From Bacillus_P idriensis_A (GTDB lineage: Bacteria > Bacillota > Bacilli > Bacillales > Bacillaceae), in assembly GCF_050483325.1 (NCBI RefSeq), contig NZ_JBCMYF010000001.1, positions 124,001-188,000 of the forward strand: a stretch of DNA of 64,000 nt. Reading direction: 5' to 3'. The notes below the pieces were generated by a model. The model saw only the letters and a program-made list of their open reading frames with translations, was not told the DNA's origin and ran no database searches. A program made the translations under genes and the position numbers. This document shows, piece after piece, positions 25,773 through 34,531 of the stretch; the stretch's first letter is position 1, and the number at the start of each line of letters is the position of its first letter.

Positions 25773-27218
25773 ATGAAAAAGGTATTTCTTGTCTTGTTTT
25801 CCTGTTTGCTTTTAACTGCCGGTATACTATCCGGCTGCAGTTCGAACAAAAGCGATGCAGAAGCTAAGGATGGAGAGGCAGTTAAACTTACGTGGTATAT
25901 GGTTGGAACACCACAGAAGGATTTGAATAAAGTCGTTGATCAAATAAACAAGTATACGAAGAAAGAAATCAACACGACAATTGATCTGAAAATGATTGAT
26001 TGGGGAGATTATGATAAAAAGATGCAAGTCGTAATCGCTTCAGGAGAACCATTTGACATTGCATTCACTGCTTCATGGGCTAACAATTACGTATTAAATG
26101 CACGTAAAGGAGCTTTTAAAGAATTAGATCAGCTGATGGACGAACATGGCAAGGAACTTAAGAGTGCATTAGACCCTGCTTTTCTTGAAGGAGCAAAGAT
26201 TGATGGAAAGCTTTATGCCATTCCGACAAATAAAGAAGTTGGACAGCAAAGTGTATACGTTTTCAATAAACGCTTAGTAGATAAATACAAGTTTGATATT
26301 AAAAATATTAAGAGTTTTGAAGATATGGAGCCGATGCTTCAAACCATTCAGGAAAAAGAATCTGGCATTCAGCCAATGACCACATTTACACCTTATGTGC
26401 CATTTGACTATATTCTCGACGATAAGATGCCATTTGCGGTGCCTTTGTCAGGCGAAAATAAAATCATTAACGTTTATGAAACAAATGAAATGAAGCAAAC
26501 ACTTGATACTCTTCATAAATATTATAAGACTGGATACATCAAATCTGATGCAGCCACATCAAAAGAGCCTTGGGCACTTGATGTAGAAAACTGGTTTGTA
26601 CGTAAAGAACTTTATCAGCCATATGCAGAAAACATCTGGAGCCGTAATGCCGGGTATGAATTGGTCGTACAGCCAATGCATGATTCTCCAATCACTTTTA
26701 ACAACTCAGTAACAGGTTCTATGCAGGCCATTTCGGCAACATCAAAAAATCCAGAAAAGTCTATAGAGTTCTTAAACCTATTAAATACAGATGATTATCT
26801 GCGCAACTTGATTGATAAGGGAATTGAAGGAGAGCATTACGAGAAACTTGATAATGGCCGCATTAAAGACCTTCCAGCCCGTAAAAATTATTCAATGCCA
26901 AGCTTTGCGTTAGGCAATCAGTTTATCTTAGATCTATATGAGGAAGATTCAGATGATAAGTGGGAAAAATTCGAAGAGTTTAACAAAGAGTCTTCAGCTG
27001 CTCCTACACTAGGTTTCTATTTTGATCCAAAGCCAGTGCGGACAGAGATTGCTGCTATCTCTAATGTGACAAGTGAATTTTCACAAGCTCTTTTAACAGG
27101 CTCTGTTAATCCGGATGAATACTTGCCAAAGTTCAATAAAAAATTGAAAGAGGCCGGATTGGACAAAGCATTAGATGAAATGAACAAACAATATGAAGAG
27201 TGGAAGAAGGAACAATAA
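25773..27218 (+). CDS. Extracellular glycan-binding lipoprotein of the ABC importer (LplA-like)
   Basis: Solute-binding protein of 481 residues with a lipoprotein signal (ILSGC, lipid-modified Cys22). The mature part starts with VKLTWYMVGTPQKDLNKVVD and has the two-lobe pattern of large oligosaccharide-binding proteins such as LplA. Ribosome site AGGAGG before ATG. By context it should bind the Man(n)GlcNAc released by GH85, comparable to the NgtS receptor that brings N-glycans into Streptococcus pneumoniae; the ligand is inference. Confidence 0.9.
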   Translation: MKKVFLVLFSCLLLTAGILSGCSSNKSDAEAKDGEAVKLTWYMVGTPQKDLNKVVDQINKYTKKEINTTIDLKMIDWGDYDKKMQVVIASGEPFDIAFTASWANNYVLNARKGAFKELDQLMDEHGKELKSALDPAFLEGAKIDGKLYAIPTNKEVGQQSVYVFNKRLVDKYKFDIKNIKSFEDMEPMLQTIQEKESGIQPMTTFTPYVPFDYILDDKMPFAVPLSGENKIINVYETNEMKQTLDTLHKYYKTGYIKSDAATSKEPWALDVENWFVRKELYQPYAENIWSRNAGYELVVQPMHDSPITFNNSVTGSMQAISATSKNPEKSIEFLNLLNTDDYLRNLIDKGIEGEHYEKLDNGRIKDLPARKNYSMPSFALGNQFILDLYEEDSDDKWEKFEEFNKESSAAPTLGFYFDPKPVRTEIAAISNVTSEFSQALLTGSVNPDEYLPKFNKKLKEAGLDKALDEMNKQYEEWKKEQ

Positions 27219-27295
27219 TTGAAAATAGTAGCCAAGTTCATCGTGACTTGGTTACTTTTCTATTCAACAAATCTATGAATTGATGGTGATAGGAA

Positions 27296-28696
27296 ATGAA
27301 AAAGCCTGTACAAAAATACCAGTTCCCTTCAGGCTTCTGGTGGGGCAGTGCCGCATCAGGGCCGCAAACAGAAGGAGCCGCGCAGAAAGATGGAAGAAAA
27401 CAAAGTATTTGGGATTACTGGTACTCTAAACAGCCCAATTCTTTTCATAATCAAGTAGGACCGGAGCATACATCTAACTTTTACGATCTGTTTAAAGAAG
27501 ATATTCAGCTAATGAAAAAGACCGGTCATAATTCCTTTCGTACTTCCATTCAGTGGTCTCGCCTTATCCCAGATGGGGATGGAGAATCAAATGAGCTTGC
27601 AGTCCGCTTCTATAATGAGGTTATTGACGAATTGCTCGCAAATGATATTGAACCTTTTATTAATTTATATCATTTTGATATGCCGATGTGTATGCAGGAA
27701 AAGGGTGGATGGGAATCTCTTGAAGTGGTCGATGCTTACGTTCGCTATGCAGAGACTTGTTTTAGACTATTCGGTGACCGCGTGAAATACTGGTTTACGT
27801 TTAACGAACCGATTGTACCAGTAGAAGCCGGTTATTTATATAACCTTCATTTTCCGAACATCGTTGATTTTAAACGCGGTGCACAAGTGGCGCATAACAC
27901 GATTGTGGCTCATTCGAAAGCTGTTGAAGCTTATAAGAAGTTAAAACTGGATGGAAAGATCGGTATTATTTTAAATTTAACGCCTTCTTACCCAAGAAGT
28001 GATGATGAAAAAGATGTGAAAGCTGCCCGTATTTCCAATCTATTTTTTAACAGAAGCTTCTTAGATCCTGTCACAAAAGGGCAATATCCAAAAGAATTAA
28101 TAGACATTTTAAAAGAGCATGAAGTAGTCCCGGCTATTCAAAAAGGCGATTTGGAGGCCATACGCAATAACAGTATTGATCTGCTGGGGGTAAATTACTA
28201 TCAGCCAAGACGGGTCAAAGCGAAGGAAGAAAGAGTCCTGCCTGAGACCCCGTTTATGCCTGAACATCTATACGATCCTTATATAAAGCCTGATCGAAAA
28301 ATAAATCCTCACCGCGGATGGGAGATCTGTGAAGAAGTTATTTATGACATTATGATCGACATTCGTGACAACTACAGCAATATTCCGTTTTTTATATCTG
28401 AAAACGGCATGGGAGTAGAGGGAGAAGACAAGTTTCGGAATCATGAGGGATATATTGAAGACAATTATCGCATCGAATTTATTCAAGAACACTTAAAGTG
28501 GGTGCATAAAGGCCTTGAAGAAGGAGCTAATTGTTTAGGGTATCATCTATGGACATTTATGGACAATTGGTCATGGACAAACGCATATAAAAATCGATAT
28601 GGACTTGTTGAAGTAGACATTAAGCATGAATTTAAGAGGACTATTAAGAAATCGGGCCGATGGTTCAGAGGATTATCTGAAAATAACGGCTTTTAA
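27296..28696 (+). CDS. GH1 beta-glycosidase, possible beta-mannosidase of the N-glycan core
   Basis: Cytoplasmic retaining beta-glycosidase, 466 residues. Acid/base Glu171 is in TFNEP and nucleophile Glu369 in ISENGMG. Near the C-terminus the family's glycone-binding site reads NWSW where classical beta-glucosidases have NFEW, so the Glu that contacts O4/O6 of glucose is replaced by Ser. That change is shared with many phospho-beta-glycosidases, so sequence alone leaves three options: beta-mannosidase, beta-glucosidase or 6-phospho-beta-glucosidase. The pathway needs an enzyme for Man-beta-1,4-GlcNAc after the alpha-mannosidases have acted, no PTS is encoded here, and this is the only beta-glycosidase in the operon; I therefore favour that role, as inference. 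Confidence 0.88.
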   Translation: MKKPVQKYQFPSGFWWGSAASGPQTEGAAQKDGRKQSIWDYWYSKQPNSFHNQVGPEHTSNFYDLFKEDIQLMKKTGHNSFRTSIQWSRLIPDGDGESNELAVRFYNEVIDELLANDIEPFINLYHFDMPMCMQEKGGWESLEVVDAYVRYAETCFRLFGDRVKYWFTFNEPIVPVEAGYLYNLHFPNIVDFKRGAQVAHNTIVAHSKAVEAYKKLKLDGKIGIILNLTPSYPRSDDEKDVKAARISNLFFNRSFLDPVTKGQYPKELIDILKEHEVVPAIQKGDLEAIRNNSIDLLGVNYYQPRRVKAKEERVLPETPFMPEHLYDPYIKPDRKINPHRGWEICEEVIYDIMIDIRDNYSNIPFFISENGMGVEGEDKFRNHEGYIEDNYRIEFIQEHLKWVHKGLEEGANCLGYHLWTFMDNWSWTNAYKNRYGLVEVDIKHEFKRTIKKSGRWFRGLSENNGF

Positions 28697-28718
28697 GAGC
28701 GGGGAAGAGGTGCGAAAC

Positions 28719-29636
28719 ATGGAAAGACATCTTCTTGGAATTGATTTAGGCGGAACAAATTTAAGAGCAGCGCTTGTTACAGCTGCAGGTGAGATCCTTG
28801 AAGAACATATTGTTCCTACTGAAACAGAAAAAGGACCGGAACATATCATTCAAAACATGGCCAATCTTTGTGAAAATTTCATGCCGTTATACCAAATTGA
28901 TGCTATTGGAATTGGAGCTCCAGGCCCTTTGAACTCAAAACAAGGTTTAATTTTAAGTCCGCCGAATTTGCCTGGATGGGATAATGTTCCAATAGTCATG
29001 ATGTTAGAGAAATTGTTAAACAAAAAAGCAGTACTTGATAATGATGCTAATGCAGCTGCTCTTGCAGAAGCGATGATAGGCAGTGGAAAAGATGAGGAAT
29101 CTATTTTTTATATGACTGTAAGCACTGGAGTCGGCGGCGGTTATATCTATCAGAAACAAATTATTCAAGGTGCACATTCTTGTGCAGGAGAAATCGGCAA
29201 CATGATAATTGATCGCGAAGGACCCGCACACCCTAAGCTGAATATTGGCTCTTTGGAATCGCTCTCTAGCGGTACAGCCTTAAAAGCTGCGGGAAGAGAC
29301 AAGCTTGGCTTAAAAGGCCATGCAGGCGAATTATTTTTGTTAGCCATGGATGGCCATCAGGAAGCAATTGTTATTGTTGACAACGTGCTTAATCATTTAG
29401 CAAAAGGCATTGCCAACATTGTTCATACTGTTGATCCGCATATGATTGTACTTGGTGGAGGTGTTATGCAGTCAAAAGAATACATCATGCCTATCCTTCA
29501 TAAAAAAGTGAATGATTATTTATATCCTGAGCTTCGTCATCAAGTAAAGATTAAGTGTGCATCATTAGGAACAAAAGCAGGTGTGATTGGCGCTGCATTG
29601 TTAACGCAGCGGTTTAATGCGGCAGTACGGAGATGA
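28719..29636 (+). CDS. ROK-family sugar kinase 1
   Basis: Cytoplasmic hexose or N-acetylhexosamine kinase, 305 residues. Phosphate-binding motif GIDLGGTNLRA at residues 7-17, catalytic Asp109 in LDNDANAAALAEA, and the ROK signature with His153 and Glu158 (GAHSCAGEIGN). The Cys-rich zinc motif usual in glucokinase-type ROK proteins is absent; the corresponding stretch is GPAHPKLNIGSLESL. ATG 28719 has AGAGGTG upstream; a longer frame from 28626 would overlap the GH1 gene. Likely substrates by context are mannose or GlcNAc. It overlaps the next kinase gene by a few bases or abuts it. Confidence 0.9.
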   Translation: MERHLLGIDLGGTNLRAALVTAAGEILEEHIVPTETEKGPEHIIQNMANLCENFMPLYQIDAIGIGAPGPLNSKQGLILSPPNLPGWDNVPIVMMLEKLLNKKAVLDNDANAAALAEAMIGSGKDEESIFYMTVSTGVGGGYIYQKQIIQGAHSCAGEIGNMIIDREGPAHPKLNIGSLESLSSGTALKAAGRDKLGLKGHAGELFLLAMDGHQEAIVIVDNVLNHLAKGIANIVHTVDPHMIVLGGGVMQSKEYIMPILHKKVNDYLYPELRHQVKIKCASLGTKAGVIGAALLTQRFNAAVRR

Positions 29637-29641
29637 TGCAA

Positions 29642-30547
29642 ATGAACAAGTACATGGTGTTTGATATAGGCGGAACCTATTTGAAATATGCTGTAATGGA
29701 TGAAAAAGCAAATATGCTGGAGTGCGGCAGGATACCTACTCCTGTCGAAGGCATTGAAGAATTACTTCAGAAAATAGATGCAATCGTAAAAGGATATAAG
29801 GATATGTATACCTTTTCAGGTATTGCTGTCAGTTCTCCTGGTGCAGTAAACTCTAAAACGGGATTTATCGGAGGGGCAAGCGCCATTTCTTATATCCACA
29901 ATATGAACATGATTGAATTACTTGAGAAGCGAACAGGATTAAAGACTTCAATTGAAAATGATGCGAATTGTGCAGCATTAGCAGAAGGCTGGTTAGGTGC
30001 AGCGAAAAATACGGATTATTATATTTGCGTTGTAATTGGTACCGGCATAGGGGGAAGCATAGTCCTCAATCGATCTATTTTAAAAGGAGCATCCCTTCAC
30101 GGAGGAGAGTTTGGCTACATGATTTTCGGATCTCCACTTGAGAATCCGCTTCAGAAGACGTGGAGCCTAACATCCTCCACTCATGCACTTGTAAGAGAAG
30201 CGGAAAAAAAGAAAGGTTTATTGGCAGGCACACTGAATGGAGAAGAAGTTTTCCAGCTAGCCGAGGATGGAGATGTAACAATACAGCAATGTTTAACTGC
30301 CCATTATAAAAAATTAGCAGCAGGAATCTTTAATCTTAAATATTCGCTCGATCCTTCTAAGATTTTAATAGGCGGGGGAATTAGCAAGAGGAAAGAAGTG
30401 ATAGATGGCATTAATAAAGAATTAAAACAACTGAAAAATGAAACAGCAACCTTAGACATTGAAGTAGAAGCATGTGAATTTGACAATGACGCGAACTTAA
30501 TAGGTGCGTTGTTTCATTTTTTAAAAGAAGAAAAGTGCAATCGATGA
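29642..30547 (+). CDS. ROK-family sugar kinase 2
   Basis: Second ROK kinase, about 301 residues, with FDIGGTYLKYA at 7-17, IENDANCAALAEG around the catalytic Asp and GASLHGGEFGYM as the ROK signature. It also lacks the zinc-binding Cys cluster. Three in-frame ATGs lie at 29633, 29636 and 29642; I prefer the last because GGAG is nine bases upstream, while the first would overlap the stop of kinase 1 (ATGA) with no room for a ribosome site. Two distinct kinases fit a pathway that yields two monosaccharides, mannose and GlcNAc; which takes which cannot be read here. Confidence 0.88.
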   Translation: MNKYMVFDIGGTYLKYAVMDEKANMLECGRIPTPVEGIEELLQKIDAIVKGYKDMYTFSGIAVSSPGAVNSKTGFIGGASAISYIHNMNMIELLEKRTGLKTSIENDANCAALAEGWLGAAKNTDYYICVVIGTGIGGSIVLNRSILKGASLHGGEFGYMIFGSPLENPLQKTWSLTSSTHALVREAEKKKGLLAGTLNGEEVFQLAEDGDVTIQQCLTAHYKKLAAGIFNLKYSLDPSKILIGGGISKRKEVIDGINKELKQLKNETATLDIEVEACEFDNDANLIGALFHFLKEEKCNR

Positions 30548-30596
30548 CAGCAATTAAACAGACTATTAAAAATACCCAAAGGGAGATTGTATTGTT

Positions 30597-31562
30597 GTGT
30601 ATAAAGAACCCATTTTCTTAAAACCGGTATTTAAAGACCGAATCTGGGGAGGCACAAATCTTCGTGACCAGTTCGGCTACGAAATTCCGACTGAAACAAC
30701 TGGTGAGTGCTGGGGAATCTCTGCTCATCCGCACGGACCAAATGAAATTAGTAACGGCCCGTTAAAAGGAATGACGCTTGACCAAGCATGGCACAAGCAC
30801 CGAGAGCTGTTTGCCGGCCAGGAAGGTGATGATTTTCCGTTACTAGTAAAAATACTGGATGCAAAGACCAATCTCTCTGTGCAGGTTCATCCAGATGATT
30901 CCTATGCGCGTGATGTTGAAGGAGAACCTTTCGGGAAAACAGAATGCTGGTACGTGATTGATTGTGAGAGCGGAGCAGAACTAGTTTATGGCCATCATGC
31001 CTGCTCCAAGCTTCAGTTCGAACAGATGGTTTCTGAAAACCGATGGGACGAACTTCTTCGTAAGGTATCGATCAAGCCAGGAGATTTTCTATATGTACCA
31101 AATGGAACCATTCATGCGATAGGAGCGGGTACGATCATTCTTGAAACACAGCAGAGTTCAGATGTTACGTATCGTGTTTATGACTATGACCGCCGTGATG
31201 AAGAGGGGAATACACGTGAACTTCATCTTGGAAAATCCATTGAAGTCGCGATGATTCCACACCTTGATGCTGATTTCGATTCTGTATTGTCAGTAAATGA
31301 AGATTTGAGAATAAAAAAACTGATTAAGGAGACTTATTTTACCGTTTACCACTGGAATTTGTCGGGATCTGTTTCTAAAGTGGAGAATCCTTCCTATCAA
31401 TTAGTCAGTGTGCTGGACGGGGAAGGGGAATTGAGGATGAAGCAGGGTGCTTCTCCATTTAAAAAAGGAGATCACTTTATTGTTCCTTCTTCAGTTAAAT
31501 CCTTTTCATTGAAAGGTGATGCCCGGTTTATCGTGTCACATCCGACGCAACAATTGTCATAA
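30597..31562 (+). CDS. manA: Mannose-6-phosphate isomerase, class I
   Basis: Zinc enzyme converting mannose 6-phosphate to fructose 6-phosphate. The 321-residue product has the compact Bacillus form: KPVFKDRIWGG at the start, zinc ligands in VQVHPDDSYA and GKTECWYVID, and PNGTIHAIGAG. GTG start; GGGAG lies 11 bases upstream, slightly far. As the last gene of the operon it completes the route from glycan mannose to glycolysis and is the strongest single argument that the locus feeds on mannose. Confidence 0.95.
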   Translation: MYKEPIFLKPVFKDRIWGGTNLRDQFGYEIPTETTGECWGISAHPHGPNEISNGPLKGMTLDQAWHKHRELFAGQEGDDFPLLVKILDAKTNLSVQVHPDDSYARDVEGEPFGKTECWYVIDCESGAELVYGHHACSKLQFEQMVSENRWDELLRKVSIKPGDFLYVPNGTIHAIGAGTIILETQQSSDVTYRVYDYDRRDEEGNTRELHLGKSIEVAMIPHLDADFDSVLSVNEDLRIKKLIKETYFTVYHWNLSGSVSKVENPSYQLVSVLDGEGELRMKQGASPFKKGDHFIVPSSVKSFSLKGDARFIVSHPTQQLS

Positions 31563-31568
31563 CGGCAG

Positions 31569-31602
31569 AAAAAGCTAAGATTGAACGTTTCTTAGCTTTT
31601 TT
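31569..31602 (+). terminator. Terminator of the N-glycan importer/catabolic operon
   Basis: AAAAAGCTAAGA and TCTTAGCTTTTTT form a perfect stem directly after manA. Confidence 0.9.
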
Positions 31603-31904
31603 GCTCTTAGATCTGAATAGTTGACAAAAATATATAATCCACGAATCAACTAGACTCCAAATTCTATTCTATTAGAATCGAAATCTGAACATAAAGAAAT
31701 CCTTCTAAAAGAAGGATTTGAATTTGCAACTATTTATTTAAATAAAGGGGGGTATTAGTAGTATACCCATTTTAAAATTTTCATAAACATATAGATTTAA
31801 AAGAAAAACAGAAATCATAGAACCAATGGGATTTTTTTAAAACAGCTGAAATTAGAGGCTGGTGTACCTAAGGTTTTGCATGAACGTAAGCCCGAATAAT
31901 TTTG
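31603..31904. other. Non-coding stretch with a hairpin
   Basis: No gene is visible. A perfect inverted repeat, AAATCCTTC / GAAGGATTT with a TAAAA loop, lies at 31697-31719 but lacks a T run. A run AAAGGGGGGTATTAGTAGTATACCC near 31744-31768 can fold weakly. Function unknown. Confidence 0.35.
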
Positions 31905-31933
31905 TTGACTTTGCGCGCGCAGCCTCATATAAT
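31905..31933 (+). promoter_or_regulatory. Strong promoter of the tRNA-Val gene
   Basis: TTGACT (31905-31910), 17-base spacer, TATAAT (31928-31933), 30 bp before the tRNA. Confidence 0.85.
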
Positions 31934-31962
31934 AGAGTTTGTCAGCAATACCTACATACTGC

Positions 31963-32034
31963 GACTTGTTAGCTCAGTGGGAGAGCACTTCCTTGACAGG
32001 GAAGGGGTCGGGGGTTCGAATCCCTCACAGGTCA
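31963..32034 (+). tRNA. tRNA-Val (anticodon GAC)
   Basis: A 72-base cloverleaf: acceptor stem GACTTGT/ACAGGTC (seven pairs, one G-T), D arm GCTC-AGTGGGA-GAGC, anticodon stem CTTCC/GGAAG with loop TTGACAG (anticodon GAC), variable loop GGGTC, and T arm with TTCGAAT. The discriminator A is followed by TTA, so CCA is not encoded and must be added by the CCA-adding enzyme. It stands alone with its own promoter and terminator, not in an rRNA-linked tRNA cluster. Confidence 0.93.
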
Positions 32035-32041
32035 TTATTAC

Positions 32042-32077
32042 AAAACCTTGGTAACCTTTGTGTTATCAAGGTTTTTT
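32042..32077 (+). terminator. Terminator of the tRNA gene
   Basis: AAAACCTTG / CAAGGTTTTTT stem, extended by AAC/GTT, right after the tRNA. Confidence 0.85.
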
Positions 32078-32479
32078 GTATATTACAGGATATTTAATTT
32101 GAAGTAGAACAGAGGAATTGGCGGCAAATTGGTGTCAAAAATTAAAAGCTTCTATACTAAAAAGAGGATTTTACTTAAAAAGAAAAAATAACTCACACAT
32201 TTTCTCAGAATGAATAAGGTGCATAAAACCTGCAAGTTAAGCTTATCAAATACGTTTCATGAAGTCCTTTTTCGTTGGGCACACATGAAACTGGACATCT
32301 TTTAAAGAATCCAGTTGCAACAATATATTATCTCTTATGATTTGAATGCCTTCTTCTTAACAATAGTAATGAAAATAAGCCAACACTATGCAACTCTGTA
32401 TAAAAAGCTGCATAATATCGGCTCTAAGGAATTTATACGTTATAGAAGATTGGCTTTTCGTTACATGAACAGAGTCTTT
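32078..32479. other. Non-coding stretch between tRNA and DUF4153 gene
   Basis: I see no gene, integrase remnant or attachment-site duplication here. A short open frame at 32315-32572 has no ribosome site and runs antisense into the DUF4153 gene. Confidence 0.4.
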
Positions 32480-33727
32480 CTACTTAAAAATGATAGGAAA
32501 AGTAAATATAACGAAAGCTGCCCAAAGTCCGTAGACCGGCAAATACTTAGTAACGGCATCTTGGATAGTTGAAGGTCCGGATTTGTTTTGCAGAAAACGC
32601 ATATAGGAGAGCATAATCCAAATTAGATTTGCCCAGATAAGTATGTTTACTCCTAAAACAGCAAGTCTATTAGGCGTAATCCCATATGAAGAAAGCCTGA
32701 ATACGATAGCTGACAATGCCACACTGTCAATGATAAGCGCAAGAACAATTAAGGCAAAATTTATATAATCTGAAATGTTCTTTTTCTCGTCTGAGTCGCT
32801 TTCGGTAATGGAAAATATGGTAACGGCCAATACGCCAAGGAGTATTCCGTTGAAGGCTATCAGGAAATGGCGGTCCAAGAATGGATTTTTTCCGACCCAT
32901 ATTACCGTTATAAGATAGACCACCAATGTGACCAGGACAAGAGGACTAAAAATTTTAGCTATATATGGTGTAATATTCTTAGCAAGTTTAAGATCCATTG
33001 TTACCAGGTATGCAGCCACAATAGCGAGAGCGGCAGCACCAAATAAAACGACATTACTAAAATAGAAGTCTTCTATATCCAAGCCAACAAAGCTAAATAA
33101 CTGCATGGTTAATGCTGCCAGTACCATTCCGCTGACTGCCATGCTGGCGTAGAGAATACAATATTCCAAATTAAATTTAATATAGGCTAATCTTGTACTG
33201 CCTTTTGAATAGTCATTTCCTGTAAATGCAAGCCCTGCCAATACCCATAAGAATATGGGAAGGTGTAAATAAGCAAGGATAATACTGTCTTTATCATTTA
33301 ATGGCAGCATATTAAGATAAAACCCGGAAATTAGGAACAACGCTGCAAGGGAATAAATAACACTTTTTTTCGGAGTATTATTATAAACAAAATAGGCAGC
33401 AATAAAGGGAATGATACCAAAAGCCAGGTTAATTGGAGCAATTGCCTCCTGTTCGACAAAATGGAAAATGATCCTGGTGCTTATCCCGGACAGAATGGCT
33501 AAAATGCCCATGAATAAGAAACCTTTTTGAAGCAAGGAAGGTTTTTCTGTATTTGCCCTCTCCTTGAAATGCAATCTTTCATACCAAACGCCAAGAACCT
33601 GAGAATCGGGATTTTGTTCCCATGCGTGTGAGAATGCCTTTTTAAACGTTTTCGGGTCTTTTCGATACATTCTCTCCAGCTCATGAGGGTCAGCAATATT
33701 TTCAATAATTAAATTGTTAATGTCCAT
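32480..33727 (-). CDS. DUF4153-like multi-pass membrane protein
   Basis: A 415-residue protein with a soluble N-terminus (about 60 residues, HELERMYRKDPKTFKKAF) and about eleven hydrophobic segments. The late stretch RLSSYGITPNRLAVLGVNI resembles the conserved end of DUF4153 (YGLTPNR) proteins, which are of unknown function. The N-terminal part looks like a docking or regulatory segment. It lies 47 bp after the XRE regulator gene on the same strand, probably in one operon with it and the DUF2975 gene. Confidence 0.7.
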   Translation of the reverse strand: MDINNLIIENIADPHELERMYRKDPKTFKKAFSHAWEQNPDSQVLGVWYERLHFKERANTEKPSLLQKGFLFMGILAILSGISTRIIFHFVEQEAIAPINLAFGIIPFIAAYFVYNNTPKKSVIYSLAALFLISGFYLNMLPLNDKDSIILAYLHLPIFLWVLAGLAFTGNDYSKGSTRLAYIKFNLEYCILYASMAVSGMVLAALTMQLFSFVGLDIEDFYFSNVVLFGAAALAIVAAYLVTMDLKLAKNITPYIAKIFSPLVLVTLVVYLITVIWVGKNPFLDRHFLIAFNGILLGVLAVTIFSITESDSDEKKNISDYINFALIVLALIIDSVALSAIVFRLSSYGITPNRLAVLGVNILIWANLIWIMLSYMRFLQNKSGPSTIQDAVTKYLPVYGLWAAFVIFTFPIIFK

Positions 33728-33774
33728 AGTGATACCTCCCCTAATAATTGTTGTATTAAGTTACCTTGATTCAT

Positions 33775-33990
33775 TTAACTGTCTTCGTCACTATTGTATT
33801 CTAAAATATCTCCAGGCTGACAGTCTAAAGCCTTGCAAATGGCCTCTAAAGTGGATAATCGAATCGCTTTTGCCTTTCCATTTTTCAATATAGAAAGGTT
33901 CGCCATTGTTATTCCAACCTTCTCCGAAAGTTCTGTTACGCTCATTTTCCTTTTTGCTAACATCACATCAATATTGATGATAATTGCCAT
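33775..33990 (-). CDS. Small XRE-family (Cro/CI-type) regulator, YozG-like
   Basis: A 71-residue protein consisting of little more than a helix-turn-helix: MSVTELSEKVGITMANLSILKNGKAKAI covers the two DNA-contacting helices, and the ending CKALDCQPGDILEY is typical of this XRE subgroup. Such regulators are regularly paired with DUF2975 membrane proteins (YoaS/YozG in B. subtilis), as here with an 11-bp gap. It probably controls its own operon, perhaps through the palindrome at 34532-34548. Confidence 0.9.
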   Translation of the reverse strand: MAIIINIDVMLAKRKMSVTELSEKVGITMANLSILKNGKAKAIRLSTLEAICKALDCQPGDILEYNSDEDS

Positions 33991-34001
33991 TGTTATTCAC
34001 C

Positions 34002-34484
34002 TCAGACCGTTAAATCATTTTCTGATTTGATAGTAATTGCTTCTTGTAAAAGTTTTTGGAGAACAGCCGCAAAGACCGCGATAACCATCGAAGCAAAAGG
34101 AACAGCCAATCCGACAAAGATCACTCCTGGTGCGTCGTCTACTTCCGCAAAGATATAGAAGAGAGGCCAAACCAGCACATGTAAAATACTGATTGTGATG
34201 GCACAGTATTTGATTTTCTTTAAAGCTTTTACAGATAAATCGGAGAAAGCTTTATTTTTGTCAATATAGCGTAGGAGTTTGAAAGCCTGATACAAAGCAA
34301 AGTAAAAAGGTATCGCCGACACATCAAAAGCGATGAAAACGAGATATTTTATATAAGCAAACTCTGGAAGTAATTTTGCTGCAAGATTCGCCATCTCAGG
34401 CACCAAAAAGATGCACAGAGCAAGAACTGGGACGCCTAAAAGAATCACAGCTAATTTTAAAAACAATGTTGTTACTTTCTCCAT
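34002..34484 (-). CDS. DUF2975 (YoaS-like) membrane protein
   Basis: About 160 residues with four membrane segments (near 8-30, 45-67, 90-112, 120-142). The stretch between segments 2 and 3 (FKLLRYIDKNKAFSDLSVKALKKIKY) is characteristic of DUF2975. I chose ATG 34484, six bases after GAGGTG; a GTG at 34493 lies within the ribosome site. The family is commonly encoded next to a small XRE regulator, and a direct membrane-to-regulator signalling role has been suggested by that linkage, without proof here. Confidence 0.85.
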   Translation of the reverse strand: MEKVTTLFLKLAVILLGVPVLALCIFLVPEMANLAAKLLPEFAYIKYLVFIAFDVSAIPFYFALYQAFKLLRYIDKNKAFSDLSVKALKKIKYCAITISILHVLVWPLFYIFAEVDDAPGVIFVGLAVPFASMVIAVFAAVLQKLLQEAITIKSENDLTV

Positions 34485-34531
34485 AAAAAGCACCTCATTT
34501 ATTTATTATGATTTTGATTTTAATCTATATT

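Noticed and set aside
32315..32572. 85-codon plus-strand frame after the tRNA
   Set aside because: No ribosome site, overlaps the end of the DUF4153 gene antisense, and no recognisable features.
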